A DNA stretch of 64,000 nucleotides from Pseudeuparius sepicola (GCA_963920635.1 OY987298.1:105591309-105655308), one strand, 5' to 3'. Numbered from the stretch's first letter, positions 49,601 to 56,173 are shown. The notes: a model not told the origin generated them from the letters alone. Made by a program: numbers and translations.

Positions 49601-50150
49601 CAAAAAGAAAGAAGACCCTTGCAAAAAGAAAGAAGACCCTTGCAAAAAGAAAGAAGACCCTTGTAAAAAGAAAGAAGACCCTTGCAAAAAGAAAGAAGAC
49701 CCTTGCAAAAAGAAAGAAGACCCTTGCAAAAAGAAAGAAGACTCTGGCAAAAAGAAAGAAAACCCTTCCAAAAAGAAGGACGACCCATCTAAAAAGAAAG
49801 AAGATGCCTGCGAAAAGAAAGAAGACCCTTGCAAAAAGAAGGAAGACCCTTGTAAAAAGAAGGAAGACCCTTGTAAAAAAGACGACCCTTGCAAAAAGAA
49901 AGAGGACCCTTGCGAAAAGAAAGAAGACCCTTGCCAAAAGGACGACCCTTGCAAAAAGAAAAAAGACCCTTGCGAAAAGAAAGAAGACCCTTGCAAAAAG
50001 AAGGATGATCCTTGCAAGAAAAAAGATCCTTGTGAAAAATATAAGTCAAAAACAAAAGATTGCGGTAAATATGAACTTAAGGAGAACCCTAATAAAAATT
50101 CCGAAAAATTAAAAAATGCCGAATCTGGGGATGCTCCAAAGGAAGCATAA
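22647..50150 (+). CDS. SDR gene C: dead-site SDR fused to a DPCKKK-repeat tail
   Basis: Six exons join in phase to 837 aa: 22647-22735, 22786-22945, 23687-23813, 23873-23979, 38543-38877 and 48455-50150. The first 57 residues are rich in Arg, Lys and Ser with a single acidic residue and fit a mitochondrial presequence; an in-frame ATG at 22530 would add 39 residues. The SDR core has TGGANGIG (63-70), GD with Asp89 for NAD, NNAG (143-146), the Asn of TNI and Ser191. The catalytic Tyr is His204 (LHTGTK), one base from Tyr, while Lys208 stays. After the conserved NGSAWVAEG the frame runs on into about 520 residues of Lys-rich tail, ending in nearly 30 DPCKKK-type repeats, the motif of Drosophila Don Juan, a sperm mitochondrial-derivative protein. 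I infer a non-catalytic sperm component. Introns 4 and 5 hold an errantivirus and many repeats. Confidence 0.87.
22946..23686. other. Gene C intron 2
   Basis: Intron between the first Rossmann exon and the 127-nt exon. I see no gene, repeat or mobile element in it. Confidence 0.5.
23980..24454. other. Start of gene C intron 4
   Basis: Opens with gtaagt after the 107-nt exon. A GATACAGGG motif at about 24285 resembles a Tc1-type terminus, but I found no partner. No gene. Confidence 0.4.
24455..25326 (+). mobile_element. Internally deleted hAT transposon
   Basis: Terminal inverted repeats begin CAGGGGCGTGCAGTCCATGG at the left and the near-complement ends CACCGCACACCCCTG at the right. The 8-bp flanks (ATGTATTT, ATTTATTG) match at six positions, compatible with a worn hAT duplication. 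It carries a plus-strand remnant (24873-25270) joining the start of a transposase to its very end. The 872-bp size and missing centre make it non-autonomous. Confidence 0.7.
24873..25273 (+). pseudogene. hAT (ZMYM1/TTF-type) transposase, N- and C-ends only
   Basis: From 24873 the frame reads an acidic N-terminus, then FSTLNFADKLQLITNGR and KPPMKNLTTKMNE, then stops at 25140-25142. In another frame just downstream comes LLSIEIIHL, FYDDVIDEFAK and a stop, which resembles the C-terminus of ZMYM1-like hAT transposases. The catalytic centre between is absent, so the deletion joint is near 25140. The family name rests on my memory of these proteins. Confidence 0.6.
25337..25707. mobile_element. Imperfect foldback, about 370 bp
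   Basis: Outer ends AAATGGGAAATCTTA and its complement TAAGATTTCCCATTT are inverted, and further inverted blocks (GAATTCTACACT / GTAGAATTC, TTTTCAGAGAAA / TTTCTCTGAAAA) follow. It sits 10 bp from the hAT element. Non-coding. Confidence 0.6.
25821..26060 (+). pseudogene. Non-LTR retrotransposon RT C-terminal fragment
   Basis: One frame reads SLIQSQLSYDILGWGGA-like sequence, then LQKLFLKIIHK, NYMYPTNVLFKE and RIRRLYCYNILLY. This is the thumb/C-terminal region seen at the end of LINE reverse transcriptases. One TAA interrupts it after WGGAN. It lacks the catalytic core and any 3' tail. Confidence 0.6.
26061..26393. other. Left flank of the errantivirus
   Basis: AT-rich intron sequence with no recognised feature. 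It ends with the target sequence TGCA (26394-26397). Confidence 0.5.
26398..26585 (+). repeat. Errantivirus 5' LTR
   Basis: 188 bp, from AGTTATAAG to CGTAACT, with AATAAA at about 26532-26537 (CAATAAAGATC). It matches the 3' LTR base for base on reading. The last T begins the primer-binding site. Confidence 0.93.
26585..26602 (+). promoter_or_regulatory. Primer-binding site, tRNA-Ser type
   Basis: TGGCGCAGTCG follows directly on the LTR. It complements the CGACTGCGCCA 3' end that I associate with insect tRNA-Ser, the primer of the 17.6/297/ZAM group. Confidence 0.7.
27058..28371 (+). CDS. gag: Errantivirus Gag
   Basis: 437 aa. It forms the particle core that packages element RNA in the cytoplasm. 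The N-terminal two thirds (about 1-200) has the retrotransposon Gag fold pattern, including FDGNPRLLQRFVNSCENF and LKPFKNETPTQFGMRIQ. The C-terminal third is Gln/Asn/Phe/Pro-rich with repeated FQNNQPNFQRPPFQN-like units and no CCHC zinc knuckle, as in many errantiviruses. The ATG follows a 450-nt leader. It ends TGA 28369-28371, and pol lies one base back (-1). Within the overlap is CCCTTTG at 28326-28332, in the correct register for a -1 slip. No internal stop. Confidence 0.92.
   Translation: MPNGAPAINYNLLRYQADNIPLFDGNPRLLQRFVNSCENFIKAFQNLQNLNDPINICIFDTILGKLRDRAADLIASRSELNTWNLVKTSLISTFADQRSIDCIIQDLINLKPFKNETPTQFGMRIQDVRSLLFAKLNASERDNNVKLVKITHYDEFALKTFINGLPYNMQLVVRLKNPNSLEQAMSFVVEEENFVYFKTSQNQNLKQPTYSTINTQKPKFFPQRLHTYTPSFLPANHNIIPPPPQFRSLPSTSNFVQPYSPQIMYRPPFQNNFQTNQSSLQRPIFQNNQPNFQRPPFQNSQPNFQKPTFQMRPSLFQNQKIPQQSTVTKNTFKPEPMDTTTYVTQQKKPYQTRLFSNFMESFPTENINQPNEQTYNNPYEQTPEEDTSFDMSEFYNNLDYLQPDTQNEEIQNFETNIQTNPDIPLDFPNTGQTNNMK
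28326..28332 (+). promoter_or_regulatory. Candidate -1 frameshift slippery heptamer
   Basis: CCCTTTG fits X-XXY-YYZ with gag codons CCT and TTG, about 37 nt before the gag stop and after the last pol-frame stop (TAA near 28314-28316). I could not fold the downstream RNA for a pseudoknot. Confidence 0.5.
28368..32150 (+). CDS. pol: Errantivirus Pol (protease, RT, RNase H, integrase)
   Basis: Open for 1260 codons in the -1 frame relative to gag; the listed start is where the frame clears gag, and translation is expected by frameshifting. Order of domains: aspartic protease (LIDTGSTRSF, about residue 26), reverse transcriptase (VIDYRKLNQKT and the YLDD catalytic box, about 456), RNase H (TTDASNYALGAVLSQ, about 603), integrase zinc finger HHCC (from about 910) and integrase core (HMDTF, TDKGTEFN, SPVERFH, about 980-1070). 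All named catalytic residues are present and no stop interrupts, so the polyprotein looks functional. It copies the RNA into DNA and inserts it. Confidence 0.95.
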   Translation: MIVLNNLSINLVYIYLPELDAKFLIDTGSTRSFINQKLAHTYFQNYIQNEIFLVQTAHATSFHDQIAILPLFPTFNTEGYHKYFIFDFSDKFDGLIGLDLIKQLNADIRFSQKALESPNAKIPIYSQITEDNLPQPNPILKPTTEVIPPRTIQKIKIPVNIQSGIGILNYTQLNEMEIPHCLVNIEDNFALTTILNPTDNPIQLDIFEPFEVEPVNANEVNFIENSDYESDSYQNLEIHLENKLKENLKNLRLQHCNSEERNQIRKLCLEFKDIFYCEDIPLTFTNQIKHHINLTNDSPIFTKSYRYPEVHREEVKFQISKLLAQNIIRDSNSPWSSPIWIVPKKQDASGKTKWRMVIDYRKLNQKTIDDKYPLPNITEILDKLGRSCYFTTLDLANGFHQIEMNPSDIPKTAFSTDTGHYEFLRMPFGLKNSPSTFQRVMNNILRGLQNEICFVYLDDIIIFSTSLQEHISRLREIFTRLRNARFKIQLDKSEFLRKEVQYLGHLVTTDGIKPDPSKIAAVKNFPVPRTCKEIKSFLGLLGYYRRFIKDFAKITKPMTKCLKKDAKIEHTPEFMQAFEHSKNLLMNHPILIYPDFSKPFILTTDASNYALGAVLSQGQVPHDNPIAYASRTLNESEIKYSNIEKELLSIVYACKYFRPYLFGRKFYIYTDHRPLVWLFNLKEPNSKLVRWRLRLEEFDFEIIYKKGSQNLNADALSRIQLHIYENQSTINNPGEVNKEIFDYLKNICENPELDEDKPPENPIPETSRKIKIISDIQIRPPNIQKSDTVHTTNTETENDGIPILDEMINNKTYQYLIKKNPLERIKVTFEKFESHNINHCEIPKNPQIISNFIKEYFSGKQQAYLYFYEEDLFNIFNNVYLKNFRKLKLIRCTKLLNNVSSEEDKKLLLLHQHESKTNHRGISETYERVKSNYYWPHLKDNVTKFINDCVTCQTLKYSRQKSYVPLVKTETPTKPFQILHMDTFIFENQNFLTIFDKFSKFGQAFPYDKNAKSVCDKLILFFSFFGCPENIVTDKGTEFNNDLLKELLKTQKINIHFTTTGHHESNSPVERFHSTLIEHLRILRQKEKSKPISEIIPYAIIAYNSTTHNTTKFSPHELILGHTNSRDPFDLISTTFYTDYVSSHKEKLDTLYETALQNTETQKIRMLEKHNKKGDETEFKLNQTVYKKFSPSSRNKSKKKFCGPYKIIEMIENNTVKIEKIGDPTKHEIIHIKELKRPLITDGPTSSLDAPPESIPSSTS
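32151..33802 (+). pseudogene. env: Errantivirus Env, interrupted by one in-frame stop
   Basis: Env-like reading frame running from just inside the pol end (the start is normally supplied by splicing, so the exact 5' end is unclear) to TAA 33802. The surface part begins with an NPGILPYKLG-like stretch. A furin-type site RNKR is at 32417-32428, followed by a glycine-containing hydrophobic stretch, the usual place of the fusion peptide in errantivirus and baculovirus F-type proteins. A TAA at 32528-32530 breaks the frame about 33 codons after the cleavage site. Downstream the frame is open for 419 codons with several Cys and one C-terminal membrane span (about 33660-33730). It is broken as read; sequencing error or recent mutation are both possible. 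Confidence 0.8.
33836..33846 (+). promoter_or_regulatory. Polypurine tract
   Basis: AAGAGGGGAGG directly before the 3' LTR, the expected plus-strand primer site. Confidence 0.8.
33847..34034 (+). repeat. Errantivirus 3' LTR
   Basis: 188 bp, same sequence and same AGT...ACT ends as the 5' LTR. It is followed by the target duplication TGCA at 34035-34038. Confidence 0.93.
34039..34683. other. Gene C intron between errantivirus and foldback
   Basis: AT-rich, no gene or clear repeat seen. Confidence 0.5.
36079..37594. mobile_element. Foldback element, copy 2, nested
   Basis: Second copy of the 6030-7426 element with both termini: CAGGGTGAGTTTTTTTTCGA on the left and its complement ending CTCACCCTG on the right. 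TA precedes the left end; the right flank is CA, so the duplication is worn or lost. Each arm is roughly 500 bp. The centre (about 36719-36814) repeats the transposase scrap, with extra small indels. Confidence 0.8.
36719..36814 (+). pseudogene. Tc1/mariner transposase fragment, second copy
   Basis: Same segment as 6576-6680 but with deletions around the WPP motif, so the frame is broken. SWIGR and the FFLWGTV region are still legible in different frames. Confidence 0.6.
38543..38877 (+). CDS. Gene C exon 5: SDR active-site exon
   Basis: 335 nt, the same length as the equivalent exons of genes A and B, with acceptor cttgcag and donor gtacgt. Visibly far more GC-rich than its surroundings and than the paralogous exons; the third codon position is nearly always G or C in the first half. 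It encodes Ser191 and Lys208 but has CAC (His204) where A and B have the catalytic Tyr codon. ARARTLPGFE replaces the family's variable substrate-side loop. Part of the 22647-50150 gene. Confidence 0.88.
38910..38950. repeat. Perfect hairpin, 20-bp stem, 1-nt centre
   Basis: ACCATTGAGTAAAGGAATAA, one T, then its exact reverse complement. It starts 32 bp after the exon donor. No target duplication. Confidence 0.9.
38993..39850. mobile_element. 858-bp foldback
   Basis: Arms of roughly 400 bp starting ACCGGGAGATAGTGACAGAT and ending with the complement; the centre is at about 39430. The TAGACC-AGATAG-GACAGATTT terminus is shared with the 34684-38442 foldback. No transposase scrap is recognised. 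Confidence 0.85.
40036..41567 (+). pseudogene. THAP-domain gene fragment, frameshifted
   Basis: Exon 40036-40100 opens MVRRCCGCKRT, the first Cys pair of a THAP zinc finger, and ends at gtaagt. Exon 40309-40512 continues FPTDYTQRKT, then must change frame near 40338-40345 to read LGFKPNKM, ELICSEHF and the rest of the THAP C2CH module, then meets TAG. Another in-frame piece, 41376-41567, is acidic and Ser/Thr-rich (TASETEAIILKQL) and ends in a stop. THAP domains bind DNA in regulators and in P-type transposases. It lies inside gene C intron 5 and is broken as read. Confidence 0.65.
40840..41310. mobile_element. TIR element with a nested palindrome
   Basis: AGAAAAGTGCCCTTATTGTAGC on the left (about 40835) mirrors GCTACAGAAAGAGCACTTTTCT on the right (about 41280-41302). 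The inner CAAAGTAGGCCTAGGCTT block also occurs in the 14011-14611 element, so they are relatives. A separate near-perfect palindrome (about 41035-41270, arms beginning AAGAGGTGGTTGCCGACAGC) is inserted in it. Confidence 0.6.
41568..43262. other. Gene C intron 5, no gene seen
   Basis: AT-rich, with two poly-G runs (about 41779-41791 and 42421-42432). No coding region or recognisable element. Confidence 0.4.
43263..43285. repeat. Perfect hairpin, 11-bp stem, 1-nt centre
   Basis: GACACTCAGCT, one G, then its exact complement. The next hairpin begins five bases later. Confidence 0.9.
43291..43327. repeat. Perfect hairpin, 18-bp stem, 1-nt centre
   Basis: ACGTGAAAGCCGAGCTGA, one G, then its exact complement. 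It shares the GAGCTGA core with the hairpin just to the left. Confidence 0.9.
43328..46507. other. Gene C intron 5, no supported gene
   Basis: AT-rich. A TATAAA at 44315-44320 is followed about 80 bp later by CAAAG then gtaagg; this could be a nested promoter with a short first exon, but nothing downstream supports it. Confidence 0.35.
46508..46802 (-). CDS. Candidate exon of an unknown gene
   Basis: A GC-rich island in AT-rich intron. On minus it is open for 98 codons from ATG 46802 (MELVRPPLLLCACVPEETG), through FTPHVPAIRDFPNRRAS and SYFYKTGYDEQ, to a stop at 46506-46508. A plausible donor (CAAG then gtaggc) lies near 46540. Base composition and a balanced residue mix resemble a real exon more than a chance ORF. 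I do not recognise it. The overlapping plus-strand ORF is less protein-like. No partner exon is found within gene C's intron. Confidence 0.35.
46803..48454. other. End of gene C intron 5
   Basis: No gene seen. Includes one short inverted-repeat element (48092-48189). Near 47300-47345 AATAAATC and GTCTTTATTG occur, but no LTR pair is evident. Confidence 0.4.
48092..48189. repeat. 98-bp inverted repeat (MITE-like)
   Basis: TATGAGAGCATGACGCCAAA on the left and the near-complement ending GACTCTCATG-type sequence on the right. A third, internal TATGAGAGTATCACGC copy lies between them. Confidence 0.55.
48455..50150 (+). CDS. Gene C last exon: SDR end plus Don Juan-type tail
   Basis: The acceptor ttccag and phase match the previous exon (GA then G). 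The first 44 codons are the counterpart of the final exon of genes A and B; where those stop, this frame continues for about 520 codons. The tail begins with three degenerate modules, each opening VVGES/VVGQT/IVGQA, then K-PET, of which the last two also share KSKDD and KKQSSEP. It then has nearly 30 units of DPCKKK plus E or D (about 49339-50035), coded by an almost perfect 21-nt repeat. The tail is extremely basic, Cys-periodic and probably disordered until cross-linked or metal-bound. Stop at 50148-50150; AATAAA follows at 50346-50351. Confidence 0.88.
49339..50035 (+). repeat. Coding minisatellite, 21-nt unit (DPCKKKE)
   Basis: Unit GACCCTTGCAAAAAGAAAGA plus one base, repeated nearly 30 times with some 18-nt units. 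The middle block (about 49495-49735) is almost invariant at DNA level, while the outer units have diverged, as expected if copy number changes by slippage or unequal crossing-over in the middle. Confidence 0.92.
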
Positions 50151-51074
50151 TTATACCATATTTTAGTGTCGGTTTTATCAGCGCGTTGATTGTGAAGTAA
50201 ATGTATATGTGGAAAGGAATGCATTTCTTTTTTAATTAAAACAAAGTACAAAATCCGCAGTCCCAGTTTTTGGTAGGAATTGCTTCTTAAATAGTCGACT
50301 AAATTTAATTTTGGGGAAGCTTTTTCTAATTATCTCTGTGCTGCAAATAAATAATTATGAAAACTCTCGGCTTTTCCAATTTACCAAAATAATAGCCGGG
50401 GACTTTAGAAGTTACAATGGGTAGAAGAAACATTCAATGCCCTTTCTTTCTAGCACTGGCACAGAATTCCTACCGATATAAGTATCTCCGCCGGTAGTCT
50501 TACGTTAATAAATAGCTGAGGGCAAATATAAACACTTTATATAGGTACTTTGCAGTTATACATTATACATACACGATTCCCTTTGAATATACAGGGAATA
50601 TTGCAACACTAGATCGTATTTTAGTTTTTTTATTGAAAATAACATGAAACAACTTTTTCTGTGAATATTTTTACAAAAGCTATTACGCGATTGTCAATAA
50701 ATTAGGTGGTACGAGTAGATATACATTCATACCTCGGGATATCTCAAGAGTTTGGTCTATCTAAAGATTTTCATTCTCGGTACTATTGCTGGACTCTTTT
50801 TATCATTACTGGCTTAGTGCAGCAGCAAAAAAAATCCGCAGTAGGTACATCAAAACATTGCTAGGATACCATGTCATGTTTTATGAAAATTGTTTGGTAT
50901 AATTTTGTCCAAAATACCAGGAACACTGCTCCAAATTAATATGTATTTAATAATTATGGATAATTTACTTATCCTGTATGATACACAGTTTAATTAAAAA
51001 AATAAATTTTTACGATTTTTGAACTATTAGGTAATTAGGAACTACATCATTACAATACAGAATATCGAGCAATA
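50151..51074. other. Gene C 3' flank
   Basis: Carries the 3' UTR with AATAAA at 50346-50351. Nothing else recognised. Confidence 0.45.
50346..50351 (+). terminator. Poly(A) signal of gene C
   Basis: Canonical AATAAA about 200 bp after the stop. Assigned by position. Confidence 0.5.
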
Positions 51075-51947
51075 CAGTGTGGATAGAAATTGTGGAATAT
51101 TGCTTATATTTCTTAAAATATTCCTCATATGAAAAACTTGTTTTAATAAAAGTGTTAGGGGAAATTATTTCCCGTTTAGTGACATCAAGCAATCTTTCGT
51201 AGCACAAAAAATGTGGTTGCCATGGTAACCTGAATACGACACAATACAATTTTAATGAGAAAAAATAGAAAAAAAAATAAGTTTTCTATTATGCTATTGC
51301 AAATGTTTATCAAAATAATAATTAACATCAAGTTAGCCATTCCAAAATAAGAACATTGGGAAACTGTCACTAGCTGTCAGTTGCTTGTAATTGTGTGCAT
51401 TGTTACAGTAAACGTACTTTTTTTACTCAACTTTCTGTGTAGGTACTTAGTAATTTATAATGGCGCTTGAATTAAGTGAAACGGAAAGAATACAGGTTAA
51501 CATACTAAGTACTTAAGTACACAGAAAATTGAGTAAAAAAGTACGTTTAGTGTAACAATGTAGGTACACAGTTACACAGCTAGTGACAGTTTCGCATTGT
51601 TCTGATTTTGGCATGGCTAACTTGATGTTAATAATTATTTTAATAAACATTGTCAATAGCATAATAGAAAACTTTTTTTGCATTTTTTTCTTATGCGACC
51701 CCATTAAAACTGTATTGTATCGTATTCAGAAAGTTCCAATGTATCAATTTTCACCAAAAAAGTAAATGGTGCCATTTAAAAAAATTAAATCGGTTACCAT
51801 GGCAACCACATTTTTTGTGCTACGAAAGATTGCTTGATATCACTAAACGGGAAATAATTTCCCCTAACACTTTTTTTAAAACATGTTTTTGATATGAGGA
51901 ATATTTTAAGAAATATAAGCAATATTCCACAATTTCTATCCACACTG
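51075..51947. mobile_element. 873-bp foldback with transposase start in its loop
   Basis: Termini CAGTGTGGATAGAAATTGTG and the complement are flanked by TA (51073-51074, 51948-51949). The arms are roughly 370 bp. The loop holds ATG at 51460 reading MALELSETERIQ, the opening I know from insect mariner-like transposases, before the frame stops in the right arm. Confidence 0.8.
51460..51495 (+). pseudogene. Transposase N-terminal fragment (MALELSETERIQ)
   Basis: Twelve codons matching the start of mariner-type transposases containing LSETERIQ. The fragment is cut off by the right foldback arm. It is too short for more than a tentative call. Confidence 0.45.
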
Positions 51948-51949
51948 TA

Positions 51950-53567
51950 TAATACTCGTAATCGCCCAGATAATCACAATGACATAATATGTTTGATGTG
52001 CGATGTACGAGGCACGAAAGGTAAGGAGGTTGGTACAAAGGAAATATACAGGGTGTCCAAATAAGAGAAGACGCAGACTAATCTTGGAAACCGCTAGTCG
52101 TCTTTTCAAACCCTCTGGTGGATGCAGTGAAAAACGAAAAGACAGCATTCCTCTAACGTTTGAAGATGACCCAACACTAATATTGTACCATATTTTTTAT
52201 TTTTCAACCGATTTCAAAAAGTCAAACGGTCCTGCATTCCAGACAAAATTACCTTTAAAATAGCGCATCACAAGCTGGCAGTGCCATTTAAGATTTTAAA
52301 GTTGCAGGTGGTGGGGGAACGAGGAATGAGTGAATTACCACTACGCATATTTTATAGTTACTAAAAAGAACCGCTTTCGAATAAAAGTAGGCGGGTCCCA
52401 GCGATTTTTAAAATTACTTTGCATTACTGAAGTATTAAGCATGACTATTTTTGAAATGAACACACTGTATAGATACCTACTCTCCTACTCATCACTGGCC
52501 GAGTTCAATGTATACACAAATCTGAAAGCGCTTTAAGCGCTCTGTAAATATTATATACTAAAGCCTGTTCTTATCTGGTCACTAGATTTATGTTTGATGT
52601 CCCTAGAATTTACCAAGCCCCTGAAATGATACGTGATGGCAGAGCCATACTAAGAAAATTTGATGTTTTGTTAGTACCTACCTATAATGACCTTATTTAG
52701 TTTAAATTGTTTTTTCGACTTTGTTTCCTCTTTGTTCGCTTTATAATAATAATATTTAGAAAATGTGATGGAATGCCAGTAATGCCACCGCCCGCGGAAC
52801 TGTTGCGCGCGTCTGTAAGTCGAATTTCGAACTTTAACTTCTAGTTTCGATGTTTTAGGTTAGGTTTGCGTTTGCGCCTGCAATTGCGGTAAGTCGAATA
52901 CAAATTATTTGATATTATTTCCGAATTTTGTATTATGAATTTTAGGCGGAGATCTAGCCTCTGGCAGATAATATGAACAGGAAGTCTGAATGATTTGTAA
53001 AACAGCAGTTCACTCATTGTGTAAAAACTACAACCAATATGGTTAAAATTCAAAATATGTGTGGATTGTAGTGTGACGATAAAAAACATAGCAGTAGGTA
53101 CTGGCGTTAAAACAGAACATTCACGTGCATTTATCAACACCACTATACAAGTAATGTGAACATTATCAAGGGCAATACTCTCATCACATATCTAACTGTA
53201 TGTTAAAATTGAGTTTTCTTTTGACTCTTGAGGCCGAGGTCAAAAGTCGAAGTGATGAAGGAGTATAGTAGAGAAATTCAGAATCCAGCGGCAATAAATT
53301 AGAAATTAATTTGTTACAATGACATGTATAGGTAAAAGGTAAGAATTAAACTAAATAAATAATTCGTATGTTTAAATATTACAAAATTATATTTTAGGTT
53401 ATCCGGAGAAAATATGTATCCAGATGTTATGTAATTTAATAATAAAACTGTGTCGACAATGGTACAAGTTGTGCTAATATCATGCGCATCGGTTGCTGTC
53501 TGGAGACACCGTGTACCTTCGACAAAAGGTCGGAGCATCGTACCAACAAGGGTGAAAATATGTTGTA
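51950..53567. other. Intergenic, no gene seen
   Basis: One Tc1-type left end, TACAGGGTGTCCAAATAAGA, is at about 52048, without a clear partner. Nothing else is recognised. Confidence 0.4.
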
Positions 53568-53967
53568 TTAAGACTAAGGAATGTACAACAGGTACGTGGT
53601 AATTCAACATTTTGACCCATAAAATGGCTTTTTTCTATCTGTAGCGCGCAACACGCATAATTTTAAATTTTTGGTCAATACAAATTTCAATCTAAGTAAT
53701 TACTCACATTTTGAGACAAAAATTATTTAAAAATATTTATCTCAATGGCCGTTATTAGGTTTTTTGCGCAAATGCTAATAACGGCCATTGTGATAAATAT
53801 TTTTAAATAATTTTTGTCTCAAAATGTGAGTAATTACTTAGATTAAAATTTGTATTGTCCAAAAGTTTATAATTAGGTATATGTGTTGCTCGCTACAGAT
53901 CGAAAAAAGCCATTTTATGGGTCAAAATGTTGAATCACCACGCACGTGGTGAACATTGAGTCTTAAA
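53568..53967. mobile_element. Palindromic MITE, whole copy
   Basis: 400-bp near-palindrome, the same family as 10329-12861, opening TTAAGACTAAGGAATGTAC and closing ACATTGAGTCTTAA. The centre is around GGCCGTTATTAGG...CTAATAACGGCC. Non-coding. Confidence 0.85.
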
Positions 53968-56173
53968 TAATCCTTAGCGTAAAAAAAGGAATGACCTAAC
54001 AACGATAACGATACCTACTATGCGTTCGATAAGGCTCCGGAGGTGCTGAACAATGACAATATTTTGGGTTATTTTAATATTGTTTAGAAGTAATCAGGAT
54101 TCTAGTTATTGTCATTATAATGTAAGATCAATAATAAGATATTTAAGATCAATTCCATCTTTGGATAAACAATGTTAATTTACCCATTTGGTGTACTGTA
54201 CTTTTTTAACAGATTATTTTGCTGAAAAAAATATTGCCTTGACAATTTTGTAAAAATACTGCAATTCTCAATAATTCTTGAGATAGACTAGGCTTGAGAA
54301 CTCAAGAAACTCTTTTATTTGGAAATATGAAAATAAATAATAAACAGATAGGCAATGCTTGAAAACTGAAGTGAATTTGGAAGTACTTATAGCTGTTTAA
54401 AAATAATAATATAGAAATCAGTTGTTTTTTTATACGATCGTTATAAAAACTTTACTTTTTTTAACCTTTTTAAATGCCTAAAGTATATATATTTTTAACA
54501 AGTTAAAAAAAACTTACTTTTTTTCACTCTGAGCAGTTTAGAGTGAAAAAAAAGTTAACTTTTTTTCACTCTAAACTTCCTTACTACGTTTACATGGAGT
54601 TTGGAATCGAATTCAGTGTAATGCAGTTTGGTGTTTTCATAAATGGTAAATGTGGCGTTAAATCCCGAAAATAAGAAAATTTATTTTGAGATTCAAATCA
54701 ATCTCAAAATCTCTTCATGCGGTTTTAAATAATTCTAGAAACATATTCAAATCGATTTCAATACTATGTGTAAACGTAGTGAGACCGCGATCTAAATATT
54801 ATAATTCTCGTAATTGAAAACCATAGTGCATTTATATGGCCTTTAGTATATTCATGGGATTGCGTGCACTCACCTGCGGTTCGTGCGCGCAACTTTCCCA
54901 TTCATGAAAAAAAGTACTACTTTATGCACTTGTTGCATAAATAACTATTTCTAAACTTTGGGAGATATATTTTATTGGTTCAATAGGTACTTCTACTACA
55001 ACTTCTCTAATCTGTCGGGATAAAATAAAAGTAGGTGCGTTTTTTGGAGCTTTAAATGAAAATTATGTATACTAAACACTTTTTACTTACTAAATACCTA
55101 CCTAATTCATAATTTTAACTATATATTTTTGTAGATAGTTCAGTATAAATATTGTTTGTACGATGTTACAAAAAATGTCAGTACCTACTTGGTAAATTTA
55201 TTCTCCCAACAGTAGAGCAAAAGCAAACTAATTAAAGTTAATCGACGTCTCCTGCGCTAAAGACTATGATATCATCATTTTGTTCGTTAGTGTGGCAAAC
55301 TCATTGTGCATGAATCGCCTAAACTTATTATTGTTTGTTTGAAAGGCTTTCGAAAACCTGTTCTTATGACTTTTACACCATTGTCAAGATACAAATTCAG
55401 GGCCGGCTACAATTTTTTCATACCCGTGATTTTCACGATAACCTTTTAGCGATTTTTGTATTTAAAACCTGAGACCACAGGGTTAATCATGACACCACAA
55501 AACCCCCAAATACTAAATTTGAACAAAATATATAGGTACAAATATGTACAGGGTATTTTTTCTGGGGCCATATCAAAATGCTGAAATTTTTAAAAATAAA
55601 AAAAAACTGTATACGGATCAAGACTGCTCTGGAATCATCAAAAATGCCTATTAATAAACACAAAAGTAATTTATTTCTGAACAAAATGCCAACCAACAAA
55701 TAAAAACAATTTAAATTGTTAGACCTTTCTCAACAAAATCTGTCGATATATTTTCTGTGCATTTCCTGTTGTGACACACCAGCCACCTTAACTGATATGG
55801 ACTGGCAGACTCCTGTATGTTTTGACTTAGTTCGTTTATAGTGTTTGGGGTAGTTTTGATATCTATTAAATATGATTAAACCCACAATTATTATTAACTA
55901 CCATTTAACTATAGAATACGACGAGAATAAAATGGGGCGGCAAAAGTATTCCGGTTCTCATAAATTTATATTTAACGCCAACGTCAGGGTTGCCTGAATG
56001 AACCAACGTTGCGCGGGGTCCTGTGCTAATTTCACAGGTAATTTGCTGGCTCGTGCCTTGGCGCTGACTTTTATGGAATTTAACGCTGTAAACAGTGGCG
56101 GGATAACAACTTTTCTGCTGTAATAGGTTCATTGCTCACACCGGTTGCCGATGGTTCCATTAATAATAATATA
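53968..56173. other. Intergenic, short inverted repeats only
   Basis: Contains an inverted pair of about 200 bp (54585-54785; arms around ACTACGTTTACA) and a run of AGAGTGAAAAAAA/TTTTTTTCACTCT repeats (54516-54577). A TACAGGG end lies at about 55547. No supported gene; a minus-strand frame at 55905-56132 is open but unrecognised. Confidence 0.4.

Noticed and set aside
49339..50035. Metallothionein or cylicin-like identity for the repeats
   Set aside because: Cys occurs singly every seven residues, without metallothionein CxC pairs; cylicins have KKD repeats without the DPC core. DPCKKK matches Don Juan best.
49118..50251. Long minus-strand ORF (377 codons) with Phe/Leu/Gln repeats
   Set aside because: Antisense shadow of the 21-nt DPCKKK repeat: any frame of a stop-free repeat stays open. 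The plus frame has splice sites and SDR homology.
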